Shown here piece by piece: positions 34,226-42,139 of a DNA stretch of 64,000 bases. Positions within the stretch are counted from its first letter, which is position 1, and each line of letters begins with the position of its first letter. The stretch comes from Saccharothrix tamanrassetensis (GTDB lineage: Bacteria; Actinomycetota; Actinomycetes; Mycobacteriales; Pseudonocardiaceae): assembly GCF_014203665.1 (NCBI RefSeq), contig NZ_JACHJN010000010.1:186001-250000 (forward strand). The letters are read 5' to 3'. A program made the translations under genes and the position numbers. Under the pieces are notes generated by a model. It was not told where the DNA came from. It saw only the letters and a program-made list of their open reading frames with translations, and did no database searches.

Positions 34226-35002
34226 TCAGTCGCGCACGTACATGACGACCGACGGGTGCACGACGATGCGGCTACCGTCGGCATAGCCGGGGCGCACGGT
34301 GCGGGCCACGGTGTCGACCAGGTCGTCGTCCTCGGTCGGCTCGGTGCCGATCACGAGGTGGCCGCGCGGGTCGACCGGTTCGCCGTCCGGCACGACGAGG
34401 CGGATCCCGGCCGCCGTCAGCAGGTTCTCCGCCTGCCACGCCACCCCTTCCGGCAGCTTCGGCATCAGGTCGGACAGACCCCGCACGAGAACGTCCTTCT
34501 GCCGCGTCGGAATCGGGGGCGCCCGGCGCCGGGGGACCTCGGTGGCCGCCGCTCCCAGCAGCACCGCCCCGATCAGCAGCGCCAACGCGGCACCGACCGG
34601 CGGCGGCACCAGCGCGGGCACGGCTATCGACGTCCACCAGCCGTCCGGGGTGGCGTGGGCGCCGACGACACCCGTCGTGGACACGAGGAGGGACACCGCG
34701 GCCTGGTCGACCTCGCCCACCAGCACGGCGACCTGCGACGTGCCGGACCGTGACGACGGCTCGTTGGCCCGCGCCGGCCGCACCACCACCGCACGTCCAC
34801 CGGTGGGGAGTTCACGGGCGACGGCGTCGGCGATCGACGCCGGTTCGGCTTGGCGGGCGACGTTCAGCGCGTGCGCCGCCAGTGCGTGCGTGTCCACGGA
34901 CGGCGCGCCGGGGGCGAGGACGATGCCCAGGGCGGTGAACGTCGCCAGTGCCCCCACGGCGACGAGGGCGCTGGCGATGGTGGTTCGTCGTGTTCGAGGC
35001 AC
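34226..35002 (-). CDS. Membrane-anchored protein with a GrpE-like C-terminal domain
   Basis: A 258-residue protein with a hydrophobic N-terminal segment (residues about 9-30), an approximately 100-residue region probably outside the membrane, a second transmembrane helix (VGAALALLIGAVLLGAAAT, about 137-155), and a cytoplasmic C-terminal domain. The last 70 residues (AAGIRLVVPDGEPVDPRGH, VARTVRPGYADGSRIVVHPSVV) follow the pattern of the GrpE beta-wing: G-E-x-h-D-P-x-x-H, a GY turn, then V-x-P-x-x-V. GrpE is the DnaK nucleotide-exchange factor; here the long GrpE dimerisation helix is missing. The function is inferred only from this resemblance. Confidence 0.6.
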   Translation of the reverse strand: MPRTRRTTIASALVAVGALATFTALGIVLAPGAPSVDTHALAAHALNVARQAEPASIADAVARELPTGGRAVVVRPARANEPSSRSGTSQVAVLVGEVDQAAVSLLVSTTGVVGAHATPDGWWTSIAVPALVPPPVGAALALLIGAVLLGAAATEVPRRRAPPIPTRQKDVLVRGLSDLMPKLPEGVAWQAENLLTAAGIRLVVPDGEPVDPRGHLVIGTEPTEDDDLVDTVARTVRPGYADGSRIVVHPSVVMYVRD

Positions 35003-35088
35003 ACCACACCGTCGACCCGTTCCGACCAGAGCTGAGCGGGCCGTCCGGGTGAATCAGCGGGGTGCGATCGCCGCGGTTACCGAGCGTG

Positions 35089-35934
35089 TCAGCCGGTGTG
35101 GGCGACCAAGTGCTCGATGAACAGGTCCCGGACACCGGCCGGGAGTTCGTGCCCGGTCTCCGGCAGCACGAGCAGTCTCGCGCCGGGGATCTCCGCCACC
35201 AGCGCCTCGGCGTGCCCCGGTGGTAGCAGCGGGTCCACGTCGCCGTGCACGACCAGGGTTGGTACCCCGATCCCGCCGAGCCTCGCCCGCCACGGCTCGC
35301 CACCGCCGACCCGGAAGTGGTTGGCGGACGAGGCGATGTGCGGTGAGCGGTCGAACACCCGGCCGGCCAACGCGCGGGCGGCGTCCTCGTCCACCGGGCG
35401 CGGGCCCTGGAACGGGCGGTTGGCCGCCACCAGGTAGTCGATCACCGAGTCGCGGGACGTCCAGTCCGGCTCCGGCGTGCCGCCGGCGGCGAAGTGCGCC
35501 GACAGCGAGGGGTGCATGGGCGGCAGAGTGGGGTCGTTGGGGCCGGAGGGACTGGTGGAGATCAACGTCAGCGTGGCGACGCGGTCCGGGTGGTCCACGG
35601 CGAGCAGTTGGGCGATGCCGCCGCCCATGGACAGGCCGACCACGTGCGCCCGGTCGACGTCGTGGGCGTCCAGGACGCCGACCGCGTCTTCGACCAGATC
35701 CGGGAACGTGTAACCGGGTTCGCCCGGCGGGTAGGCGACGGAGCGGCCGGTGTCGCGGTGGTCGTAGCGGATGACGAAGCGGCCGTGCGCGGCGAGCCGG
35801 TCGCAGAAGTCGTCCTCCCACAGGTCCATCGACCCGGTCGAGCCCATGATCAGCAGCACCGCCGGGTCGGCGGGCGAGCCGAAGGTCTCGGCGCAGAGGT
35901 CGACACCGTTGACACGCAGGATCTGTTCCGTCAC
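35089..35934 (-). CDS. Alpha/beta hydrolase
   Basis: Serine hydrolase of 281 residues. The nucleophile elbow is VVGLSMGGG, the acid is in VVHGDVDPLLPP, and the catalytic His is in PETGHELPA. VLLIMGSTGSMDLWEDDFCDRLAAHGRFVIRYDHRDTGRS, seen in outline, is the oxyanion region and the family's DxRxxGxS signature. This matches the actinobacterial 'proline iminopeptidase/hydrolase-like' group; the substrate is unknown. The start at 35934 abuts a 31-bp tandem repeat array. Confidence 0.92.
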   Translation of the reverse strand: MTEQILRVNGVDLCAETFGSPADPAVLLIMGSTGSMDLWEDDFCDRLAAHGRFVIRYDHRDTGRSVAYPPGEPGYTFPDLVEDAVGVLDAHDVDRAHVVGLSMGGGIAQLLAVDHPDRVATLTLISTSPSGPNDPTLPPMHPSLSAHFAAGGTPEPDWTSRDSVIDYLVAANRPFQGPRPVDEDAARALAGRVFDRSPHIASSANHFRVGGGEPWRARLGGIGVPTLVVHGDVDPLLPPGHAEALVAEIPGARLLVLPETGHELPAGVRDLFIEHLVAHTG

Positions 35935-35947
35935 ACCGTCACGTTAG

Positions 35948-36071
35948 CCGCCACCCTGACTTGTCACCGCCGCGCCGGCCGCCGACCTGATCCGTCACCG
36001 CCACGCCGGCCGCCACGCTGACTTGTCACCGCCGCGTTGGCCGCCAAGCTGATCCATCACCGCCACGCCGG
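35948..36071. repeat. Four tandem 31-bp repeats invading a gene's 3' end
   Basis: Four consecutive 31-bp units (35948-35978, 35979-36009, 36010-36040, 36041-36071) have the form CCGCCAxxCTGAyyyGTCACCGCCrCGyyGG. Units 1 and 3, and units 2 and 4, are most alike, so a 62-bp unit may have been duplicated. The LLM gene stop codon falls in unit 2, so its last 25 codons are repeat-derived. Confidence 0.85.
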
Positions 36072-36921
36072 CCGCCGCGACGAGTTCCGCCTGGCGGAAC
36101 CGGTCCTCGGTGAACGGCATGGCGATGACCCGGTCCGCGCCCGCCTCGGCCAGCTCGGCGAACCGCTCGGCGGCCTGGGCGGGCGTGCCGGTGACCAGCA
36201 CCTCGCGCGCTTGCTCCGCCGGCAGCCCGTAGTCGGTCATCCCCTTGATCCGGGCGTCGATCACGGATGCGGGCACGTCACCGAGCGCCACGCCCACGCC
36301 GACCGTCACCCCGGGCCGGGGTCGGCCGTACTCGGCGGCGAGTCGCCCGAGTTGCCCGAGACCGGAGACCACGGCCCGGTGCGGCACGAACGCCGGGTAC
36401 CAGTGGTCACCGAACCGCGCTGCCCGGCGCAGCGCGGCCTTGCCGCCGCCGCCGACCAGCACGGGCGGCATGGTCGCACCGGGCGAGAGGGCGATTTCGT
36501 GGCCGTGCAGGGGAACCCGCTCCCCTCGCACCAGTCCGGGCAGGACTTCGAGGACGGCGTCGGTGCGCCTGCCCCGTTCGGCGAACGGCACGTCGACCGC
36601 GTGCCACGCGGCCTCGCCGTGCGCCTCGCCGCCGCTGCCCACGCCGAGCAGCACCCGGTCGGCGGAGAGGTGCTGCAGGGTGGCGATCTGCTTGGCGGTC
36701 CAGGCCGGTTGGCGCAGTGCCACGACCATCACGCCGAAGCCGAGCTTGATCCGGGTGGTCACGGCGGCGGCGGTGGCGTGCACCAGGGTGCTGTCCAGGT
36801 AGGGGTTCACCGGGATCAGGTGGTCGCCGTGCCACAACGACTCCAGGCCGAGCCCTTCCGCGTGCTGGGCGTAGGCGACGATGTCGTGGCCGTGGCCGGG
36901 CAGCGTGATGCCGATGTCCAT
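35995..36921 (-). CDS. LLM-class F420-dependent oxidoreductase
   Basis: Luciferase-like flavoenzyme of 308 residues. GITLPGHGHDIVAYAQHAEGLGLESLWHGDHL and VTTRIKLGFGVMVVALRQPAWTAKQIATLQHLSADRVLLGVGSGG, in outline, are diagnostic of the F420-type LLM group. Its ATG overlaps the upstream dehydrogenase stop by one base (TGATG), so they form an operon. The C-terminal stretch after VMDQLGGQ is encoded by 31-bp repeats and is probably an added tail. A MerR-type promoter drives the operon, suggesting a role in reductive detoxification of quinones or electrophiles. Confidence 0.9.
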   Translation of the reverse strand: MDIGITLPGHGHDIVAYAQHAEGLGLESLWHGDHLIPVNPYLDSTLVHATAAAVTTRIKLGFGVMVVALRQPAWTAKQIATLQHLSADRVLLGVGSGGEAHGEAAWHAVDVPFAERGRRTDAVLEVLPGLVRGERVPLHGHEIALSPGATMPPVLVGGGGKAALRRAARFGDHWYPAFVPHRAVVSGLGQLGRLAAEYGRPRPGVTVGVGVALGDVPASVIDARIKGMTDYGLPAEQAREVLVTGTPAQAAERFAELAEAGADRVIAMPFTEDRFRQAELVAAAGVAVMDQLGGQRGGDKSAWRPAWR

Positions 36922-37868
36922 CACCGCACCTCCAGCAGCGTCTTCCCGACCGTGGCACGGGATTCGATGGCGGCGTGCGCGTCGGCCGCCTTCGCCAGCG
37001 GGAACCGCTGACCGATCACGGGCCGCAGCGCGCCTTCCGCGGCCTGGTGCAGCACGCTGCCCACGAGTTCCCGCAGCCGCTCCGGCGTCGGTCGGGCACC
37101 CTGGACCAGCGTCACGTCCCGCTCGGCGGCCCGCGCCGGCTCGATGCCCGCCCACTCGCCGCTCGCCAGGCCGTAGCTGAGCATCCGGCCGCCCGGCGCG
37201 AGCAGGTCGAACGCGGTGCGCCCGGCTTCGCCGCCGACACCGTCGAACACCACATCCACCGGGTCGACCTTCGACGCCCAGTCGGCGGCGCGGTAGTCGA
37301 CCACCTCGTCCGCGCCCAGCCCCCGGACGACCTCCCCCTTGTCCCGACCGCCGGCCGCGCCGACGACGACCGCCCCTTCGGCCTTGGCCAGCTGCACGAG
37401 CAGCGTGCCGACGCCGCCCGCCGCCGCGAGCACCAGGACGCGCTGCCCGGCGACCTGGCCGACCGTGCGGAGGTTCAGCAGGGCGGTGCGACCGTCGGCC
37501 ATCAGGGCGACCGCGGTGTCCAGCGGCACTCCGTCCGGCACGACCACCACGCCCGCCGCGTCCACGGCCGCCCGTTCGGCGTACCCGCCCCGGCCCCCGG
37601 TGGCCGAGACGACCCGTTGGCCGACCAGACCGGGGTCCGCTCCGGGGCCGACCCTGGTCACCACGCCGCCCACGCCGTTGCCCGGGATGGCGGGCGGGCG
37701 GAGGTCGAACGGCCCCCGCCCGGTGCGGCGGTACTGCGTCTCCACGAAGGTGATGTTGGCGTAGGCGACCTCCACGACCGCCTGGCCGGGACCGGCTTCC
37801 GGATCCGGCGCGTCCCCCGGCACGAGTACCTCCGGGCCACCGAACCCGGTCAACCACACCGCACGCAT
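36921..37868 (-). CDS. Quinone oxidoreductase-like zinc-binding dehydrogenase (MDR family)
   Basis: Medium-chain reductase of 315 residues. It starts MRAVWLTGFGGPEVL, the typical quinone-oxidoreductase N-terminus, has NADPH-binding AAAGGVGTLLVQLAKAEGA and the substrate-loop PGNGVGGVVTRVG. Zinc-ligand cysteines are absent, so it belongs to the zinc-independent QOR group (NADPH:quinone reductase). First gene of a two-gene operon with the LLM enzyme. ATG 37868 has GGGGGA upstream. Transcribed from a MerR-type promoter 35 nt upstream. Confidence 0.92.
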   Translation of the reverse strand: MRAVWLTGFGGPEVLVPGDAPDPEAGPGQAVVEVAYANITFVETQYRRTGRGPFDLRPPAIPGNGVGGVVTRVGPGADPGLVGQRVVSATGGRGGYAERAAVDAAGVVVVPDGVPLDTAVALMADGRTALLNLRTVGQVAGQRVLVLAAAGGVGTLLVQLAKAEGAVVVGAAGGRDKGEVVRGLGADEVVDYRAADWASKVDPVDVVFDGVGGEAGRTAFDLLAPGGRMLSYGLASGEWAGIEPARAAERDVTLVQGARPTPERLRELVGSVLHQAAEGALRPVIGQRFPLAKAADAHAAIESRATVGKTLLEVR

Positions 37869-37902
37869 CGCATCCCCCGAACGCCGTTCCGACTGTCCGG
37901 TC

Positions 37903-37933
37903 AGCTTGCGACCTCGACTTATGTGGAGGTCAA
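37903..37933 (-). promoter_or_regulatory. MerR-type promoter of the quinone reductase/LLM operon
   Basis: On the minus strand, -35 TTGACC (37933-37928) and -10 CAAGCT (37908-37903) are separated by 19 bp and flank GACCTC-N10-GAGGTC. It has the same half-sites and spacing as the promoter at 23713. The start codon is about 35 nt downstream with a ribosome-binding site between. The rest of 37869-38026 holds no gene. Confidence 0.7.
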
Positions 37934-38026
37934 CCGCGGGTGGGGTGGATGTGCGGCGGGTCACGTGGTGCTCCGGGGGCCGCCTGTCGGGGGCGAGGAC
38001 GGTTGCGGGGTCGGGGCGAGGGTGCA

Positions 38027-38665
38027 CTACGAGGCGGAAGCGGCGGACTTCAGGGCTTCGAGGAGTGCGGCCTCGCCACCGTCGAGGATGTTGTGCGGGG
38101 CGTCGACTTCCACGACGTGCCACGTCGGGTCGTCCTGGTAGGCGTCGCGGAACTGGGTGAACGGGCTGAACTCGGTGCCCTTGGCGAGCAGGTACCAGCG
38201 GTTGGTGATCTTGTCGACGGCACCGGTGATGCGCGGCCGTTGGATCAGGGACGCCAGCGGGTGGGCGAAGGCGCGGCTGTCGAAGAACGGCAGCGGGGCG
38301 ATCGAGCGGCCGTCGTGGGCGGAACCGCTGATGTACCAGTCGCGCCAGTGGTCGTTCACCAGGTCCCACACGGACTGGCCGTCGCCGGGCACCAGGGCGT
38401 CCGCGTAGACCAGGCCGGCGACCTTCTCCGGCACGCGGTCGGCGACGGTGGTGATCACCATGCCGCCGTAGCTGTGGCCGGCCAGGACCACGTCGTCCAG
38501 GTCGTCGAGGAGCGCGAGGACCTCGGTGGTGTGGTCCTCCAGGTTGCCGTCCCGGGAGAGCGTCGGGGCGTGCACCTCGTGACCGAGGGCGCGCAGGTCC
38601 GCCGCGATCGGGTCGTAGTACCAGCCGCCGTGGCAGGCGCCGGGGATCAGCACGTATGTCGTCAT
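38027..38665 (-). CDS. Alpha/beta hydrolase (methylesterase-like)
   Basis: Small serine hydrolase of 212 residues. YVLIPGACHGGWYYDPIAADLRALGHEVHAPTLSRDG matches the plant methylesterase/SABP2-like AB hydrolase group; the nucleophile is in VVLAGHSYGGMV and the His in DAPHNILDG. Ester substrates are likely but not identified. It is divergent from the WYL regulator gene across 42 bp containing the direct repeat TTAGGA-CTTAGGA, so that regulator may control it. Confidence 0.9.
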   Translation of the reverse strand: MTTYVLIPGACHGGWYYDPIAADLRALGHEVHAPTLSRDGNLEDHTTEVLALLDDLDDVVLAGHSYGGMVITTVADRVPEKVAGLVYADALVPGDGQSVWDLVNDHWRDWYISGSAHDGRSIAPLPFFDSRAFAHPLASLIQRPRITGAVDKITNRWYLLAKGTEFSPFTQFRDAYQDDPTWHVVEVDAPHNILDGGEAALLEALKSAASAS

Positions 38666-38707
38666 GCGGCCGACGGTAGGCGACCTTTAGGACTTAGGAT
38701 GTCCGCA

Positions 38708-39667
38708 ATGAACATGCCCGCGCGGATGTTGCGACTGCTGTCACTCCTCCAGGGCCGGCGGGAGTGGACCGGCGGCGAGCTGGCGGACCGGCTCGGGGTG
38801 ACCGACCGGACGGTGCGGCGCGACATCGAACGGTTGCGGGAGCTGGGTTATCCGGTCGCGGGCACCACCGGGACGGCCGGGGGCTACCGGTTGTCGTCCG
38901 GGACGGACCTGCCGCCGCTGCTGCTGGAGGACGACGAGGCGGTGGCCGTCGCGGTGGGGCTGCGCACGGCCGCCGGGGTGGCCGGCATCGACGAGAGCGC
39001 GGTCCGGGCGCTGGCGAAGCTGGAACAGGTGCTGCCGGACCGGTTGCGGCGGCGGATCAGGGCGGTGGGCACGGCCATCGCGCGGATCTCGCTGGGCGGC
39101 GGGCCGGTGTCCGACCCGGCGGCGCTGGGCGTGCTGGCGGCGGCGTGCCGGGACCGGGAGATGGTGCGGTTCACCCATCGCGGCGTCGAGCGGAAGGTGG
39201 AGCCGCGCAACCTCGTCACGGCGTTCCGGCAGTGGTACCTGCTGGCGTTCGACCCGTCCAGGCAGGACTGGCGGACGTTCCGGCTGGACCGGATCGGGAT
39301 GCCGGTGCCGATCGGTCTCCGGTTTCCGGCGCGGGAGCTGCCGGAGGAGCCGGCCGCGTTCGTGGCACGGGCGTTGGCGAGTGCGCCGTACCGGTTCACG
39401 GCCACGGCGTTGGTGCGGGCTCCGGCGGACGTCGTGGAGGCGCGGTTGATGGTGGCGTTGCCGGGGAAGGTGGAGCCGGTGTCCGCGCGCACGTGCCGGG
39501 TGCACCTGCGCGCGAACACCATCGAGCCCATCGCGGCCGACCTGCTGTTGGTGGCGGCCGACTACACGCTGGACGCGTCCGGTGGAGTGCGGGAGGCGCT
39601 GGCCGCGGTCGCCGGGAAGCTCACCGGTACGCGTCCTGACCCGCCGGGCGCACCAGGATCTCGTTGA
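38708..39667 (+). CDS. HTH/WYL-domain transcriptional regulator
   Basis: A 319-residue regulator of the YafY/DeoR-like type. The N-terminal winged helix is LSLLQGRREWTGGELADRLGVTDRTVRRDIERLRELGYPVAGTTGTAGGYRL (in outline). The WYL sensor follows, with the motif changed to QWYLLAFD. A WCX-like C-terminal extension ends the protein. Such proteins sense small ligands or nucleic acids. Its 3' end overlaps the convergent SDR gene by 47 bp. ATG 38708 begins the protein; TTAGGAT just upstream may be the -10 of a leaderless or short-leader transcript. Confidence 0.9.
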   Translation: MNMPARMLRLLSLLQGRREWTGGELADRLGVTDRTVRRDIERLRELGYPVAGTTGTAGGYRLSSGTDLPPLLLEDDEAVAVAVGLRTAAGVAGIDESAVRALAKLEQVLPDRLRRRIRAVGTAIARISLGGGPVSDPAALGVLAAACRDREMVRFTHRGVERKVEPRNLVTAFRQWYLLAFDPSRQDWRTFRLDRIGMPVPIGLRFPARELPEEPAAFVARALASAPYRFTATALVRAPADVVEARLMVALPGKVEPVSARTCRVHLRANTIEPIAADLLLVAADYTLDASGGVREALAAVAGKLTGTRPDPPGAPGSR

Positions 39668-40328
39668 CGTCCACAGTGGACGGCTGGGACACCGCGTACA
39701 GCACGGCCCTCGCCACGTCGGCGGGAGCCAGCTTCGGGTCGCCGAGCCTGGATGCCGGGATGCCGCCCGTGTCGGTCAGGCCGGGCTGGACCAGTGTCAC
39801 GCGGACGCCCGTTCCGACGCACTCGGCGCGGATCGCCTGGGCGAGTCCGGTGACGGCCCACTTGGTGGCCGCGTACAGGTTGCCCGGCCGGACGCCCCGG
39901 CCGGCCGCCGAGCCGGTCAGCACCAGGTGGCCGCCGCTGCGCATCAGCGCGGGCAGCGCGGCCCGCGCGGTGAAGGCCGGCCCGCAGACGTTGGTGAGGA
40001 CCATGTCGGTCCACTGCGAGGGCGGCGCGCCCTGCGAGGACGTGAACGAGGTGACGACGCTGGTGCCCGCGTTGGCGAACACCACGTCCAACCGCCCCCA
40101 CTCCTCCTCGACCCGGCCGACCAGCGCGGCGAGCTGTTCCCACGCCCGCACGTCGCAGGCCGCCACCCACACCCGGTCCGGTCCGCCCAGCCGGGCAGCC
40201 GGTTCGGCCAGCTTGTCGACGTCCCGCGCGGTCAAGACCAGCCGATATCCCGCCTCGGCCGCCAGCTGCGCGGTGGCCAGCCCGATCCCGCGGGAAGCCC
40301 CCGTGATGAGGAATACCCCTTCGCCCAT
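39621..40328 (-). CDS. Short-chain dehydrogenase/reductase
   Basis: Classical SDR of 235 residues. The cofactor motif is LITGASRGIGLATA, the NAG motif appears as FANAGTS, the catalytic Ser is in VLTGSAAGRG and the catalytic YxxxK is YAATK. Arg in LTARDVDKLAE suggests NADP(H). The alcohol/ketone substrate is unknown. It is divergent from the serine hydrolase gene across 112 bp, and convergent with the WYL regulator gene with a 47-bp overlap. Confidence 0.92.
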   Translation of the reverse strand: MGEGVFLITGASRGIGLATAQLAAEAGYRLVLTARDVDKLAEPAARLGGPDRVWVAACDVRAWEQLAALVGRVEEEWGRLDVVFANAGTSVVTSFTSSQGAPPSQWTDMVLTNVCGPAFTARAALPALMRSGGHLVLTGSAAGRGVRPGNLYAATKWAVTGLAQAIRAECVGTGVRVTLVQPGLTDTGGIPASRLGDPKLAPADVARAVLYAVSQPSTVDVNEILVRPAGQDAYR

Positions 40329-40440
40329 GTCGGCAGGTTACTGCTGGTTGGATCGGCGCACTGCGTTACACCGGTCAGAGGCAGCGTGGAGGCGATCAGC
40401 GGCGTAGTAGCCGCGGGCATCTCTGCTGATTGGGGAACAC

Positions 40441-41355
40441 ATGGCGCTGATCCCGGCCACCGCCGGGCCGGCCCGGCGGAAGATCGCGCGGAAGATCGCG
40501 CGGAAGTACCAGCGCGAGACGTGGTGGGCGGGTGGCAGGTGGTCGTCCTACATCGGCGTGGCCGACGCGGACGGCGTGGTGGAGCCGGCGGTGGAGGACG
40601 AGCCCGATCGCGTGGTCGAGGCGTACAGCGTCAACAAGGTCGCGGTGGCGGTCGCGGTGCTGGACAAGGTCGACCGCGGGTTGGTCACGCTGGATCAGCG
40701 GGTGGATGTGACGGCGTCGACCGTCATCCGGGACACGGACGGGATTTTCGCGCTGGACGGGGCTTATCCGTCGTCGGTGACCGTGGGACATGCGCTGGCC
40801 GCGTTGCTGACGGTGTCGGACAACACGGCGGTGCGGTTGTGCGGGCTGGTTTGTCCGGCGTCGGAGCTGAACGAGATCCTGCGCGGGAAGGGTTTCGCGC
40901 ACACGCAGGTCGTGCCGGTGGCGAATCCGAACCGGTTCTTCTTGGGGACGACGACGGCTCGTGAGACGTTCGCGTTGTTGCAGGAGTTGGTGAAGGGTGA
41001 GTTGCTGTCGGAGACGTCTACGACTCATCTGTTGACGGTGTTGCGGTCGTTGACGTCGTTCACGGACGGAATTCGGTTGAACCTGTCTTCGGCGGAGCGG
41101 TTGAACGTTGCCACCAAGGCCGGGTGGTTCGCGGATGGGCGCAATGAGGCCGGGATCGTGTTCGATGCCTCGGGGCGGGCGGTGATCACTTACGCGTTGT
41201 TCGCTTCAGGGCGGTTCAGGGGGGATCAGGCGGGGAACGCCGAGAATTACAGCGCTACGCACCCGGCTTTGCGGGCTCGGGCTGGGTTGGGACGGACGTT
41301 GTATGACTCGGTGTTGAGGATTGGCACGTCGCGGCCTTGGGCGGGTGAGGATTAG
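40441..41355 (+). CDS. Class A beta-lactamase-like serine hydrolase, apparently cytoplasmic
   Basis: Penicillin-binding/beta-lactamase fold, 304 residues. The SxxK motif is YSVNK, SDN is VSDNTAV and the KTG-like motif is TKAGWF. A clear Glu166 omega loop is not obvious, so true beta-lactamase activity is doubtful; a PBP-like hydrolase is the safer name. There is no signal peptide: the N-terminus is basic with a KIARKIARK repeat. Codon use changes along the gene: the last third has many TTG, GTT and TCT codons, unlike its neighbours. ATG 40441 has ribosome-binding site GGGGAA. Confidence 0.85.
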   Translation: MALIPATAGPARRKIARKIARKYQRETWWAGGRWSSYIGVADADGVVEPAVEDEPDRVVEAYSVNKVAVAVAVLDKVDRGLVTLDQRVDVTASTVIRDTDGIFALDGAYPSSVTVGHALAALLTVSDNTAVRLCGLVCPASELNEILRGKGFAHTQVVPVANPNRFFLGTTTARETFALLQELVKGELLSETSTTHLLTVLRSLTSFTDGIRLNLSSAERLNVATKAGWFADGRNEAGIVFDASGRAVITYALFASGRFRGDQAGNAENYSATHPALRARAGLGRTLYDSVLRIGTSRPWAGED

Positions 41356-41463
41356 CGCGTGGCGGGTCTGGGTGTTGGAGATTAGCGCGTGGCGGGTCTG
41401 GGTGTTGGAGATTAGCGCGTCGTGGGCTGGGTGTTGGAGATTAGCGCGTCGTGGGCTGGGTGG
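41350..41463. repeat. About four tandem 29-30-bp repeats after the serine hydrolase
   Basis: Units begin GATTAGCGCGT and end GGGTGTTGGA (41350-41379, 41380-41409, 41410-41438, and a partial unit from 41439). The first unit contains the hydrolase stop codon (GATTAG). Units 1-2 (GGCGGGTCTG) and 3-4 (CGTGGGCTGG) form two subtypes. The array has no spacers or stems. Confidence 0.8.
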
Positions 41464-41465
41464 AT

Positions 41466-42139
41466 GAGGCGGCGGGTTATCGGGGTTTCAGTGGGGGCTG
41501 AGGATGTCGTACCTGTGTGGTTGGGTGGTTGTCGGGGGGCGTTCTGATTGGGGGGACGCCTGCGAAGCGCGCGGTGGTGGGGATTTGCCTGCTTGAAGGG
41601 CGTCCTCGCCGGACGGGCAGACCGCCAAGGATCTCTCCAAAAGCCCTTCAAAGCTCTTCGAGCTTTGGAGGGCGGTGGTCTGCGTGTCCTCCCCGTATGG
41701 CCTGGTCGGAGACAACCACATGCGTCAAGGGCAGATCGTGAAGGCGGGTGCCGTGGTCGCGCGACCGATCTGCCCTTGACACATGCGGTTCGCTGGCGCG
41801 CAGGCCATACGGGGATGACACGCAGGGCAGAGGTGTGCGCGGGGCGCGCGGCCCGCAGAAGAGCGCGGGGTGCGCGGCCTGCGGAACAGCGCGGGGCGCG
41901 CGGCCGACTAGCAAGGTGCTCGTAAGGCGCAGCCGGCCGGCGGGGTGTGCGTGGGGGTACGAGCCGTGGGCGGGGTGTGTGGGAGGCGACGTCGCGTGAT
42001 TGGGCGCGCTGGCCGACGCTCTGCTTGGGCTGCGCTGGTACGAACGGGGGTTGTGCGGGAGATCACCACGATCCGTGTATCTCGCAGGACTCTGTGTGGT
42101 CTTCTGTGGTGACGACATTCGGGGGAATGGGGTCGCGGG
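41466..42139. other. Non-coding stretch with a hairpin repeat and GCGCGGGGCGCGCGGCC direct repeats
   Basis: No protein-like ORF is supported. Besides the nested-hairpin element, 41836-41910 holds about three short direct repeats of GCGCGGGGCGCGCGGCC(T/G)GC. Positions 41940-42139 contain nothing recognisable except the probable promoter region of the Dyp peroxidase gene. Confidence 0.5.
41590..41825 (-). repeat. Nested-hairpin intergenic repeat, second copy (inverted)
   Basis: Read on the minus strand this aligns with the copy at 14.2 kb. Outer arms are 41680-41704 and 41801-41825 (25 nt, one mismatch), inner arms 41714-41738 and 41766-41790 (25 nt, two mismatches). The tail has CTTTGGAGGG... 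and CTGCCCGTCCGGCGAGGACGC (about 41598-41618). The inner stem sequence is unrelated to that of the first copy yet is still self-complementary. Both inner mismatches are A-C on the plus strand, hence G-U wobbles in a minus-strand RNA. Confidence 0.85.

Noticed and set aside
40441-41355. True class A beta-lactamase
   Set aside because: SxxK, SDN and a KxG motif are present, but the omega-loop Glu is not evident and there is no signal peptide, so resistance activity is not supported.
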